This document shows, piece by piece, positions 44,979 to 55,697 of a DNA stretch of 64,000 nucleotides. The notes beneath the pieces are model-generated. The model saw only the letters and a program-made list of their open reading frames with translations, made no database searches and had not been told where the DNA came from. Within the stretch, counting starts at the first letter, position 1, and every line of letters starts with the position of its first letter. A program made the translations under genes and the position numbers. Source of the DNA: Diacronema lutheri (lineage: Eukaryota; Haptophyta; Pavlovophyceae; Pavlovales; Pavlovaceae); assembly GCA_019448385.1 (NCBI GenBank), contig JAGTXO010000066.1, forward strand, positions 112,109-176,108, read 5' to 3'.

Positions 44979-46667
44979 TCAGTCAGCGGACAGGTCGATC
45001 ACGGCCGAACCAGCGCCGGGCCAAGCGCCGGCCGAGGGCGCGAACGCGCAGCGCCCGCCCGCCGCGGCGCATGCGCGCGCGCCGTGCGAGCTCGCGCCCG
45101 TGCGCGGCGGCGGCGGCGGAAGCGCGTGCCCCGCCGGCGCCGGCGGCACCGCTGCCGGCCCGCGTGCCGCCTTGGCCGCGCGCGCGCCCGGCGGCTCGCC
45201 GTCGGCCGCATCGCGCGCGCGCGGCGCTCGCGGCGCTCGCGGCGCGCGCGGCTGCCGGCGCGGCGCGCGCGCCGCGCCATTGGACGTGTCGTCCACCTCG
45301 TCCGCGCCGGGCGCCGCGGGCGCGTTGCCGCGCGCGCAGTTGTCGCACGTGCGGCCACACTCGGCGAACGGGCGCGCCTCGCCGAGGTAGGCGAGCAGCA
45401 GCGCGCGCCGGCATGAGCACTGCTCCTCGCAGTATGCGCGCATCTCGGTGGCGAGCTGGACGTTGTGCGCGACGGTCGCGCGCGAGCGGCCGCGCTGCGG
45501 CGCTTGGATCAGCCGCATCAGCCGCGCGAAGTCGTGCGGCGCGTAGATGAGCGCGCATCGTGCGGGCAGCCCGTCGCGTCCGGCGCGCCCGGACTCCTGG
45601 TAGTACCCCTCCAGCGACTTTGGGAGGGAGTGATGGATGACGAAACGGACATCCGCCTTGTCGATCCCCATCCCCATCGCAATCGTCGCGCACACGATCC
45701 GCGCCTCGCCCGCGTGCCACGCCGATTGGACGCGTTGCTTGTTCCCCTTCGCCATGCCCGCGTGGAAAAACGTGGCGGAGTAGGCCTGCGATTGCAGGAA
45801 CTGGCAGACCTGCTCCGTGTCCTCGCGCGAAAGGCAGTAGACGATGCCCGCCGCGTCGGCGGGCTCCGCGTCGAGCAGCCGCAGCAGCACGTCCTCCTTG
45901 CGCTCCTTGCGCGCCGCGCCGGCTGCGTCGCCCACCGGGCGGAATACGCGCGGAAAGTGCACACTGTACGAGAGGTTGGCGCGATTGAAAGGCGTGCGGA
46001 AGGTGAGCGGCTGGTGCAGCCCAAGCTGCGCGCGGATGTCCGCGCGCACGCGCTCGGGCGCCGTCGCCGTGAGCGCGGCGAGCGGCACGCCCGGGTGCGC
46101 CTGCCGCAGCCGGCCGAGCTCGCGGTAATCGGGCCGAAAGTCGGCACCCCATGACGAGATGCAGTGAGCCTCGTCGACGACGAAGCGGGCGAGAAGGCCG
46201 TCCACGCGCAGCGCGTCGAGCGCCTCGCCCAGCGCCGCTGAGCGCAGCAGCGTCTCGGGCGTCACGTAGAGCAGTTTGAGGACAGGCGGCCGGCGGCGCA
46301 TCTCGGTGAGGATGGCGCGCACGTGGCCGTCGGGCGCGTCGGACGAGAGAAAGCTGGCGGGGACGCCGCCGCACGGCGCGAGCAAGAGCGACGTCACCTG
46401 GTCCTGGATGAGCGCGAGCAGCGGGCTCACCACCACCGTCACGCCCGGCGAGAGCAGCGCGGGCAGCTGGTAGCAGAGCGACTTGCCGCCGCCCGTCGGC
46501 ATCAGGACAAACAGGTCGCGCCCGCGTAGCGACGCGTCGATGATGGCGCGTTGGTTGTGCCTGAATGTCGCGTGGCCGAACAGCTCGCGCGCCGCCAGGT
46601 CGAGCGCGTCTGACGGCGGCGGCGGCGGCACCGGCCTCAACCACGTGTCGAGCGTTTTCGCCGCCAT
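44979..46667 (-). CDS. RecQ-family DNA helicase
   Basis: 562 residues, one exon from the ATG at 46667. Helicase motifs: FRHNQRAIIDASLRGRD (motif 0), MPTGGGKSLCYQLPAL (I), VVVSPLLALIQDQV (Ia), VDEAHCISSWGADFRPDY (II plus the RecQ aromatic loop; usual WGHDF is WGADF), LTATAP (III), YCLSREDTEQVCQFL (IV), ATIAMGMGIDKADVRFVIHH (V) and QESGRAGRDG (VI). A zinc-binding RecQ C-terminal region follows, with CSCRRALLLAYLGE and CGRTCDNC. There is no HRDC domain; the last 110 residues are disordered. It unwinds DNA 3' to 5' during recombination repair. It is head to head with the ABC-F gene (73-bp spacer). Confidence 0.94.
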   Translation of the reverse strand: MAAKTLDTWLRPVPPPPPSDALDLAARELFGHATFRHNQRAIIDASLRGRDLFVLMPTGGGKSLCYQLPALLSPGVTVVVSPLLALIQDQVTSLLLAPCGGVPASFLSSDAPDGHVRAILTEMRRRPPVLKLLYVTPETLLRSAALGEALDALRVDGLLARFVVDEAHCISSWGADFRPDYRELGRLRQAHPGVPLAALTATAPERVRADIRAQLGLHQPLTFRTPFNRANLSYSVHFPRVFRPVGDAAGAARKERKEDVLLRLLDAEPADAAGIVYCLSREDTEQVCQFLQSQAYSATFFHAGMAKGNKQRVQSAWHAGEARIVCATIAMGMGIDKADVRFVIHHSLPKSLEGYYQESGRAGRDGLPARCALIYAPHDFARLMRLIQAPQRGRSRATVAHNVQLATEMRAYCEEQCSCRRALLLAYLGEARPFAECGRTCDNCARGNAPAAPGADEVDDTSNGAARAPRRQPRAPRAPRAPRARDAADGEPPGARAAKAARGPAAVPPAPAGHALPPPPPRTGASSHGARACAAAGGRCAFAPSAGAWPGAGSAVIDLSAD

Positions 46668-46740
46668 TCGCACCCTTTGCCGCCCGTCGAATACGTAATA
46701 ATGCGAGTTGAAAGTTGGTCGAAGCATCTGGGGCGAAGAG
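46668..46740. promoter_or_regulatory. 73-bp bidirectional promoter region
   Basis: Lies between the RecQ and ABC-F ATGs, with a lower-GC stretch (ATACGTAATAATGCG, 46691-46705) in the middle. Confidence 0.4.
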
Positions 46741-49177
46741 ATGTCACCCACTCCGGCCACGATGCATCGCCGAGCCCTTCGGCTGGCCGTTGCCGTCGCG
46801 CTTGCGGCGACGGCGTTCGGCGCGCGCGCGCCGCGCGTGGGGCGCGTGGCCTCGGCGTCCGCGCTCACGCCGCGTCCCGCGTCGGCCGCGCCCGCGATCG
46901 ACGTGCCCGTCACGCCCGCGCCGTCGACGGCCGCGACCACGTCGGCGCGCGTCGCCGACAAGACGGGCGGCGCGGCGGTGCTGCTCGAGGGCGCGACGGT
47001 GAGCATCGGCGACGCGGATCTGATCACGGGTGCCAACCTGCGCGTCGGCGTCGGCGAGCGCTGGGGCCTCGTCGGCGTCAACGGCGCGGGCAAGTCGACG
47101 ATCATGAAGGCGATTCTGCGCAACGACCCGCGCTTCGCCGCGCGCGCCGACTCAATCGCCGTGCGTGACGGGACGATTGCGATCTCGCAGACGTTGTCGG
47201 TGGGATACCTTGAGCAAACCGCCGTGACCGGCTCCGACCGCACCGTCAAGGAGGAGGTCATGTCGCGCATGGATCGGTTGGTCGCCGCGCGCACGGCGCT
47301 CGAGCGCGCGTCCGACGCCGTCTCGCGCGGCGACATCAGCGACGCAGCGGTCGAGGCGCTCGCAGACGCGGAGGCGGCCTTCAGCGCGGCGGGCGGATAC
47401 GACTCGGACAAGCTCGTCGCCGGCGTGCTCCGCGGCCTCGGCTTCACTGATGCCGACCATGAGCGAGCGTGCTCGGAATTTTCCGGCGGTTGGCGTATGC
47501 GGATTGCACTCGCGCGCTTGCTGCTCTCGTCGCCCGAGCTGCTGCTGCTCGACGAGCCGTCGAACCACTTGGACTCGTCGGCCAAGCGCTGGCTCGGCAA
47601 CTACCTCAAATCTTACGATGGCACCCTCCTCCTCGTCTCGCACGACGAGTCGATCCTCGCGGCCGCCGTCACGTCGATCGCAGAGGTCGACTCCGCGACG
47701 CGCACGATTGAATCGTTCAAGTCGATGAGCCTCGAGCAGTGGCGCGTCGAGCGCGAGGCGCGCAAGGCTCGCCGCGCCACTGAGGACGAGCGCCGCCAGG
47801 CCGAGATCGACCGGCTGCAGAGTTTCGTCGACCGTTTCGGCGCAAAGGCGACCAAGGCGACTGCCGCAAAGTCCAAGGAGAAGGCGATCGAGCGGATCCG
47901 CGCGGCGGCGCCGCCGTCGCCCGACGCGAGCTTCGCCGCCGAGGGCGGCGGCTCGCAAGCTCGCAAGCTCGTGCTGCGCGCCGCTGCCAAGTCGGCGGTG
48001 CGCCAGCTGGAGCTGCGCGGCGCCTCGTTTGGATGGACGTGTGCGCCCGCCGGCGCGGACGGCGGCGGCGCGGCGGACGGCGCGGAGGGCTGCACGCCTG
48101 ACGTGGGCGGCGTGCCGCTGCTGCGCGACGTGCATTTGAAAGTCGAGCGCGGCTGGCGGCTCGCCGTCGTAGGACCAAACGGCGCAGGTGCGTGCCGCGC
48201 GCCGCGCCGGCGCGCCGCGCGCCTGCCCGCACGCCGCCGCCCGCGCCGACCCGCCGTGCGCCCCCACCCCCGCTCGCGCGCGCGCGCGTGCCGCAGGCAA
48301 GTCGACGCTGCTCGCTGCCATCTCGGGCGCGTTGCCGCTGGCGGCGGGCACGCGCGAGGTGGGCGATGGCGTCGTGCTCGGCGTCTTCCGGCAGGACCTG
48401 GCGCAGGACCTCGACCAGGCGGCGCGGCCCGTCGACCTCGTGCAGCGCGCGGCCTGGGAGCACGACGGCGAGTCAACCGTCGAGGACGCGTTTGGTGCAC
48501 TCGGTGCTCTCGGCCTGTCCGGCGCGCGCGCGTCCGGCCGGACTATTGGACAGCTGTCGGGCGGCGAGAAGGCGCGTGTTGCGCTTGCCACCTTCTCGGT
48601 CAAGCCGCACAACCTGCTGCTGCTCGACGAGCCCACGAACCACATCGACGCGCAGATGGCGGCCGTGCTCGTCGACGCGCTTCGCGACTTCCCCGGCGGC
48701 GTCATCACAGTCTCACACGACCGCGCGTTCGTCGAGGCGATCGAGCCGACGCACGTCGTGAGCGTGCGCGACGGGCGCGTGCGTATGGAGGAGCGCGCGC
48801 TGCGCGACGACGACTGGGTGCACCCGGACGCGGCGGAGGCGTCGGATGCAACGGCGCAGCAGCGCGCGCCTGTGCGCGCGGCGGCGGCCGCGGCGGCGGC
48901 CGCGGCCGCGCCCGCGCGCGGCGACGACAAGGCGCAGCGCAAGGCGCGCACGGCCGCCGAGAAGAGCGCCAAGGCGCTCGAGCGCCGAATGGACAAGCTC
49001 GCGCAGGATGTGGGCGCGCTCGAGGCGTCGCTCGCCGGCGCGGGCAGCGATTACACGCTGGCCGCGCGGCTGCAGGCGCAGATTGACGCGACCAACGCCG
49101 AGCTGGACGCGACGCTTGTCGAGTGGGAGGCCGCCGACAAAGTGGCCAACGCGCCGCAGGGCGAGGTGCCGTCGTGA
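46741..49177 (+). CDS. ABCF: ABC-F family ATPase, probably plastid-targeted
   Basis: Two exons, 46741-48187 and 48297-49177; 775 residues. The N-terminus MHRRALRLAVAVALAATAFG looks like a signal peptide and is followed by a basic, Ser/Ala-rich stretch, so plastid import is likely. Two ABC modules: GVNGAGKST, EFSGGWRMR and LLLLDEPSNHLD in the first; GPNGAGKST, QLSGGEKARV and LLLLDEPTNHID in the second. The linker between them is charged. There are no membrane helices, so this is a soluble ABC-F (GCN20/EttA/Uup type) acting on ribosomes or their stress control. The intron (GTGCGT donor) splits the second Walker A between PNGA and GKST. The C-terminus is a coiled coil as in Uup. Confidence 0.92.
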
Positions 49178-49254
49178 GGCCTGCCGCCCAGCGGACTCCG
49201 AGCTCCGAGTCTGATTTCCGACCTCCGTCCGCCCTAGAGATTATTGATTACACA

Positions 49255-49635
49255 AGGGAGTGTGAAATACTAACGACGCTTACAGGCGGGTCAGCAGGAG
49301 GGGCGCGCACGGGGCCGAGGCTGGACAAACGGAGCGAGCGAAAGGGCGCACGCAACATCATGAAATCGATTTCTGGGTGACCCGTTTCCCGGTGAGATTT
49401 AAATATCAGCGCCTTCCTTTTCAGGCCGCCGACTTTTCCCGGCGATGCCCGAGCTCTTGCGCTCGGCCGGGGAGACTCGGTTCGCCACCCACTCGCTGTT
49501 CAACCTTCTCGTCCTCGCCGCCCACGGGACCAGTACAGGAGACCTCAGTCGTCGCAATGTATGCATCGTCGGTGCGATTGATCGCATGCGCTTCCTGAGC
49601 CTTCCGAGGCGCAACTTCGCGACGGGCCGGCGCCG
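49255..49635 (+). repeat. Left inverted arm
   Basis: Pairs with 50862-51202 in reverse. Matching runs include the block around 49440-49630 with only a few mismatches. TGAAAT occurs at 49263-49268 and 49361-49366 and brackets an insertion absent from the right arm. Confidence 0.85.
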
Positions 49636-50786
49636 TGCAGCGAATGTATGCCACGCTCGCCATGCATCCATGCCACGCTCGCCATGCACGCTGGCAAGTT
49701 CGTCAGGCGGCTCGTCGGCGGACGGGGATGTGCCGTCGGGGCTCTACCCTCGAGCAAATTACTCCACCGCGACCGCGTGCGCGCTGCTCAGGGCATGCAT
49801 CGACGCCAACTACGCGGCGGACGTCGTCAACCGCAACGCTGGTGTGGCGATGGTTGGCGTGCGCGCCGCGCTCGAGCAGTACTTCGAGGAGTCGTCGGTG
49901 CAGACTCCCGGCGTCGACACGCTCACTGCTTGGTTAAAGACGACGCTGGAAGGGAGGGCGCCAACGACCAAGGTGTGCGCGCGCGCGCGCGTCTCGCGCG
50001 CGCGCCGCTCTGATGTGCGCGGCTCGCGGCGCGCGCGCGAGACGCCTTGTCGCGACGCCGCCTCATGCCGCGCAGACCGGAGCCGGCGACGACCCGGCGA
50101 ATGGCATCGTCCAGCAAAGGGAGACTCTGCTCCAGAATCTCATCGAGAAGTACAACGAGCAGCTGAGAGAGGCGAAGCGCGTGAAGAATTTGCCCAAGGA
50201 GGCGCTAGCCGCGCGCGCTAGGCTCGGCAACCAGATGCACCTGGATATGCTCCAGGGCACGCCCGTTGGCGGCGGCAAGAAGAAGCGCAAGCAGCAGACG
50301 GAGAGCGAGGCTGGCGAGGACTTGGACGAGGAGGAAGCGCCCGCCGCCGAGACGGAGCGCAAGCGCGGTGGCCGCGCCGTGCCGGCCGACTACGGCGCGG
50401 ACCAGGCGGCGCTCATTCAGATGATGAAGGAAGGCGATGCTGCGCGTTTGGAGGAATCCGTGCTGAAGCGAGAGGCTCAAGCGAAGGCGGCTGCTGCAGC
50501 TGACGAACGCGCTGCGCTCGACCGGGAGGCGATGAACAAGCGTCACGCCGAAGAGCTTGCACAGCGGCGCGAGGCGGAAGCAGGACTGCGCGGCATCGAG
50601 AAGGTTAAGGCCGAGATCGAGATGCGGAGGCTAGCTTTGCAAGAGAAGCAGCGCGAGGATGCAGAAAGGGCCGCAGTACGCAACGCGCAGCAGCAGCAGA
50701 GCATGCTCGACAACAACACCAAGATGACGGCGAGCGTCCTTGATATCGTCGCGAAGCTCACCGAACAGCTGAACAAGAAGTCGTGA
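49445..50786 (+). CDS. Coiled-coil protein carried between the inverted arms
   Basis: Two exons, 49445-49972 and 50076-50786, joined in phase 0 (donor GTGTGCGC, acceptor GCGCAG). The frame opens in the left arm at 49445, giving up to 412 residues; starts at 49586 or 49670 are also possible. The part unique to the interior begins with a small helical domain (CALLRACIDANYAADVVNRN, VGVRAALEQYFEESSV, TLTAWLKTTLEG), then a Lys-rich segment (GGGKKKRKQQ), acidic residues, and a 130-residue coiled coil ending VLDIVAKLTEQLNKKS. No transposase, nuclease or Myb motif is seen. The layout, a small domain plus a basic linker and charged helix, resembles accessory DNA-binding proteins of Harbinger-type elements, but this is only an analogy. 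Confidence 0.6.
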
Positions 50787-50861
50787 ATGCGTGCGTGCGC
50801 ATGCGCGAGGAGCGGCTTACCGTCCCGCTTCCTGCCGGCGTTGTCCCGGTCGAAGCGGATC

Positions 50862-51202
50862 CGGCGCCGGCCCGTCGCGAAGTTGCGCCTCGGAAGGCTC
50901 AGGAAGCGCATGCGATCAATCGCACCGACGATGCATACATTGCGACGACTGAGGTCTCCTGTACTGGTCCCGTGGGCGGCGAGGACGAGAGGGCTGAACA
51001 GCGAGTGGGTGGCGAACCGAGTCTCCCCGGCCGAGCGCAAGAGCTCGGGCATCGCCGGGAAAAGTTGGCGGCCCGAAAAGGAATGAAAAATTTATCAACG
51101 AAATCTGGCGGGCTTTTCGGGCTGCTTTCTGGCCGGCGCTGATATTCAAATCTCACCGGGAAACGGGTCACCCAGAAATGAGAAATCGATTTCACACTCC
51201 CT
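50862..51202 (-). repeat. Right inverted arm
   Basis: Reverse complement of the left arm, without its 92-bp insertion but with about 50 additional bases near 51070-51135. A frame equivalent to the opening of the cargo gene (MPELLRSAGETRFATHSL) is present on the minus strand at 51052. Confidence 0.85.
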
Positions 51203-51376
51203 ATATTCCTAAAAATTATGGCTTCCGAGAAAAATTGCTGGCGGTTCGCCGCGGCGTAACGTGGCGAGTGTCACCGTCACGCCAGTTTGCTACAAAAGCG
51301 TGACTTCCCGAGGAAAGGGAGGAGGCTTCCCTGCTGCAGGCCCTTCCGAGGCGGCACGAGGGGCGCAGGGCGTGCG

Positions 51377-52399
51377 ATGGAGGCCAGCGGCGCGAGCACG
51401 GAGCGCGCGGTGGAGCTGAGCGCGTTGGCGTTCGCGGCCGGTGGCGCGAGCGAGGAGGCGCGCGCGATAGAGCCAGGCGCGCCGGCCCCCGCTTCCGTCG
51501 GCGCGAGCGAGGAGGCGCGCGAGATGGAGCCAGGCGCGCCGGCGCCCGCGGCCGGCGGCGCGGGCTCGGCCGCGTCGGCGGCGCCGCCCGAGGCCGCCGC
51601 CGCCGTCGCGGCTACCGAGTTCGCAGATATTGGCGACACGGTGCACTGCATCTTTTGCCTCGAGGAGGCCGACGCGGAGCACGAGCTACTCAAGTGCTCG
51701 CCCTGCGCGTGCTCGGGCACTCTCACGTCGATCCACACGCGCTGCCTGACCAAGGACATTGAGCACAACCTGCGACTCGAGTGCCCCATCTGCCGGTACC
51801 CGTACCACTACAAGGCCAAGGTGGCGAGTCAGGGCCTGCTGCTGCGCACGCGCAAGTGGCTCTCGCGCGTGCGCAACGCGCGAATGTGCGCGCTCGCGCT
51901 GCCAACCGCCGCGGCGCTCATCATGCTCGGCATCATCCTCACGGCCGTCGGCACGCGCTCGCCGAGCGGTGGCTGGGCGCCCTTCGTGTACGCTGGGATG
52001 AGCATCTGCATGCTCCTCTTCTTCTACACGGGAGTGAGCGTCAACGAGCTGCCCGTGCGCGTGATCCGCGTCGTGCTCTACGCGCCATCGCACGCGCAGC
52101 TTGAGCTCTTCGAGGAGAACAAGGAGGCGTGGGTGCGGCTGATGAAGGAGCGGGGTGGGATGGGCACGGTCGGCGCGGCGCTTCTCCGAGGCAAGCGCGC
52201 CGACGCCGACGAGGTCGAGGTGCTCTCACTCGACTACCCGGTCACGCTGCAGATGATGGCTGACCGTGAGGTGCCGCCCGCCCTCGCGGCGCTCATCGTG
52301 CGGACAAACGAGGCGGCGAAGCTCGCGGAGCAGCAGGCGACTGCCGAGGCGCAGCAGGTCGCGCGCGCGGCCGACACCACTGCCTCGCACCGCGCCTAG
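51377..52399 (+). CDS. RING-CH (MARCH-type) membrane E3 ubiquitin ligase
   Basis: 340 residues from the ATG at 51377. The RING-CH finger at about residues 93-140 has CIFC, then KCSPCACSGTLTSIHTRCL and ECPICRYPY, that is the C4HC3 order that defines MARCH ligases. Two membrane helices follow (CALALPTAAALIMLGIILTA and APFVYAGMSICMLLFFYTGV). MARCH proteins ubiquitinate membrane proteins for endocytosis or ER degradation. The N-terminal 80 residues are low complexity with an internal duplication of about 17 residues (ASEEARAIEPGAPAPAS / ASEEAREMEPGAPAPAA). The gene starts 174 bp after the mobile-element-like unit. Confidence 0.88.
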   Translation: MEASGASTERAVELSALAFAAGGASEEARAIEPGAPAPASVGASEEAREMEPGAPAPAAGGAGSAASAAPPEAAAAVAATEFADIGDTVHCIFCLEEADAEHELLKCSPCACSGTLTSIHTRCLTKDIEHNLRLECPICRYPYHYKAKVASQGLLLRTRKWLSRVRNARMCALALPTAAALIMLGIILTAVGTRSPSGGWAPFVYAGMSICMLLFFYTGVSVNELPVRVIRVVLYAPSHAQLELFEENKEAWVRLMKERGGMGTVGAALLRGKRADADEVEVLSLDYPVTLQMMADREVPPALAALIVRTNEAAKLAEQQATAEAQQVARAADTTASHRA

Positions 52400-52447
52400 G
52401 CGCAGGGACGATTTTCAACCGGATTTTCACACTGAATGACAATTAGC

Positions 52448-53434
52448 TCAGCCTGTGCACGTCGCGACGGCAAGCCTTCGAACTTGCGCGCGCAGTCCGC
52501 CCGACGCATCGGCGCGCTCCCACCACTCATCGTCCAGCTCGTCAAAACGGCGCACGAGCCAGCGCGCCGCCGCGTCGCTCAGCTTGTCACCCGCCCGCCC
52601 GCCCGTCTGCTGCCCGATCGCCAGACATGCGAGCACGTCGGCCGCGCTGAGCGCCTCGCCAGCCCAGCGCGCGAGCGCGAGCGCCGCCGCGTCGCAGCCG
52701 TACAGCTGGGCGAGCGCGGCGAGTCGGCCGAGCTCGGGCGGGTCAAATCCGGCGCAAACCGTCGCCGTACGCAGCGCGCCGAGCAGCGCGGCGCGCTCGG
52801 CACGCGGCCAGTCGGTGGCCGCATGCCCGCCGTCGCCATCGCCGCCATCGTCGCCGTCGGCGCCGTCGGCGCTGCCCGCGGCGCCCGCACCGCCGAGCGC
52901 GCACGCGTCACGCTGTTCGCCGACGAGCGCGCCGCCTCCGTAGATGAAGGCCAGCAGCGCACGCAGCGCAGCTGGCTGTGTAACGTAGGGCGCGTGCACA
53001 ACACCCGCCGTTACCTCCGCCCATCGCGGCCGCGCGCCAGCCGCGCCGCCGCTGCTGCCGCCGCCGCCGCCGCCGTGCGCTCGTGGGGCGAGCATCAGTT
53101 TAAAATACGGGCAGAGCGCGATGAGCAGCGCGCGGTGCGCGCGCACGGTCGAGGCGGCGCGCGACGGCGGTGCCGACGCGCGCTGCTCGCCCTGCGCGGC
53201 GGGCGTGCCCTCGCCCGCGGTCGCGGCCAACGGAACGGATGACGGCGTCGCGCCACTGCCGGCGCAATGCGTTACACCGCCATCGCCCAGACACAGCACC
53301 ATGTCCGCGCCAGCGAGCGTCCCGTCGCGCGCACGCGCGCAGAGCGCGGCGGCGAGCGGCGCGAGCAGCGCGCGCTCGGCGTTGGCGGCGGGTTCCTGCG
53401 CCTCAACATCACCGTTGTCGTCGTCGTCGTCGTT

Positions 53435-53466
<32 letters not shown>

Positions 53467-55628
53467 TGGTGTCAGAGTCGACCGCGCGCTCGAGCTGAAC
53501 GGCAGCGGTGCCGTCGGCCGCGCTGCGTGCAGCCGCGCGGGCGAGCGCGCGCACGCAAGCCGCGGCGGCGAGCCGCGCGGCGCGCGCGCCGTCGGCGCGC
53601 TCGGCGCGCGGCTCGCCGCCCGCCCGCTCGTCACAGCCGCATGGCGGCGGCAGCACGATGCAGCCGGTGAGCGCGAAGGCGTACAGCATCTTGCACGCGC
53701 TGCGCGCCGCCGCGCCCGAGCCCGGCGTGTACAGCACGTGCACTGCGCGCGGCGCGACGGTCGACGCGTTGCAGCGCAAGCGCGCGTCGCCGTCGGCGCC
53801 GTCGCGCGCATCGCCGGGCGGCTCAACGACGGGCGACGCGGCCGGCGCGACCGCGCGCGCCGCGAGCTCGCGCAGCCATCGTGGCGCGCCGGCGTGCAGC
53901 GTGGCGCTCAGTAACGGCAGCGGCGGTGGGTGGGCGGTGCGTTGCAGAGCCGCGCCCGCGCCGAATTTGTCCGCGAAGTGCGCGGCAGGCGGCGGCATGA
54001 ACGGCCCGTCCCCTGCTGCGCACGCACCTGCGCAGCCCGCTGCACCTGCGCCTGTGCGCGCATCGTCTGCGCAAAAGTGCAGCACGATCCATGGCGGCAG
54101 GTCGCGCAGCGTCACGCCGCCGCGTGCCGTTCGCGCCGTCGCAACGCCCACCACCCCCGCGGTCGTGCCCGCCTCTGCCCGCCGGCCGCCGGGCGCTGCC
54201 CGCGCGCGCGCGTCCGCCGCCAAGGCGGTCGACGCAGCCGAGGCCGCGGCCGCGAGCGCGGCCTGCCGCCCTTCGCGCAGCTCGCGCGCACTGAGCTGCG
54301 TGTCGCCATCGCTATCACCGTCACCGTCACTGTCACCGTCGCCATCACCGTCACCGTCACCACCCGATCCTGCGTGCGCGTCACGCGCCGCCCGGGCGCC
54401 GTCGGCGGCGCCAAAGGCCGCGCCGAGCGCAACGCCCACAATCGACGGCCGCCCCGCCACGCCGAGGAGGCGCAGCGCGTGCTGCGCGCACGCGCGGCGC
54501 GCGCGCTCGGCTGCTCGCGCGTCGCTGTCCGCGCCGTAGCCGCCAGCGCCTTCGCCGACGCCGCCGCCGCACGCGTCGGCCGCCCACCGCAGCAGCGGCG
54601 CGACGAGCGCGCGATCGCGCGCGCACGGCCGCGCGTCAACGATCGCGAGCAGAAGCGTCCCGCTCTCGTTGGGCAGCTGCCCCGCGCCGAGCTCGCGCAT
54701 CGCCACGCGCGTGAGCGCGCGCGCGAGCGGACCGCCGCGCAGCCAGCGCGCACGCGCGCACACGCGCGCCCAGCTCGCGGCCGCCGCGCCGCCAGCGCGC
54801 GCGCGCGGCTCGCACGCGACTGCGGGCGCGAGCGCGCGCAACGCGCCGAGCAGCGCGGCGCGCACGGAGCGGTTCGGATGCGCGCGCGTCGTGTCTATGA
54901 GCGCGTGTGCGAGGCGCGGGCTGAGCTCGCACAGCGCGCGCGCCCAGCGGACGGCGCGTGCACGTGCACGGTGGCGGAGCGTTTCGTCCTCGCCCTCGAC
55001 GCCAGTTCGACGCGGCGGTAGCCATCGTGCGGCGCATGCGCCCGACGCCAGCTCGGCGCGGCGCGGCGGTCGCGCGCTTTTTTTAAAAGCGATATGCGCG
55101 CCGTTGCAACCGCGCGCGCCGTCCGAGTTGTCCATTTCGTCCAGCCCGCCCTCTGCCTCCACCATGTTTGCCTCCACCACGTTTGCCCTCGCCGCCCTTG
55201 CCCCCGCCTCCGCCTCCGCCTCCGCCTCCGCCTCTGCCTCCGCCTCCGCTCCCGCCTCCGCCTTCACCACCGTCCCCGCTTCCGCGCCCGCCTCCGCCCC
55301 CGCCTCGGCCTCGGCATCGGCCCCGACCTCGGCCTCCGCACCCGCTTCCGCCCCTGATCGACGCGGCGACAATTTTGGCGTCGACGTCGGCGGCGCGAGC
55401 CAGACCGCCAGCGCGCGTGCCGCGGCGTGTTGCATTCGAAACGGGAGAGCCGAAGGGGGCATGCGCCACGACACGCCCGACCGCACGTCACTCGACTCTG
55501 GCAGCGAGCGCGACGGCCCGTTCACTGCACGCACAGCGTCGGCGCTGCCATGGCTGCCGCCATGCTGCCGAGCGCACGCGTTCCCGCCTGCGGTCGCCAC
55601 CTCTGCCCCTGCCTCGTCCTCGTCCTTC

Positions 55629-55697
<69 letters not shown>

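Larger units (their letters stand above)
49255..51202. mobile_element. Mobile-element-like unit with long terminal inverted repeats and one cargo gene
   Basis: 1948 bp bounded by near-identical inverted arms of about 340-380 bp. Outer ends begin AGGGAGTGTGAAAT on both sides. The left arm (49255-49635) has a 92-bp insertion flanked by TGAAAT and lacks about 50 bp present in the right arm (50862-51202). Between the arms lies a single gene with an intron. No transposase motif is visible, so it is non-autonomous or uses an unknown enzyme. Flanks (…TTACACA and ATATTCC…) give no clear target-site duplication. Confidence 0.7.

Noticed and set aside
43591-45390. A 599-residue plus-strand frame continuing past the second USP exon 2
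   Set aside because: It runs through intron 2 and out of frame across exon 3. The USP motifs require the splice at 43916/44065.
50543-51052. A separate minus-strand gene starting in the right arm
   Set aside because: Its first 65 residues mirror the start of the cargo gene because the arms are inverted copies. The rest is antisense to the cargo exon.
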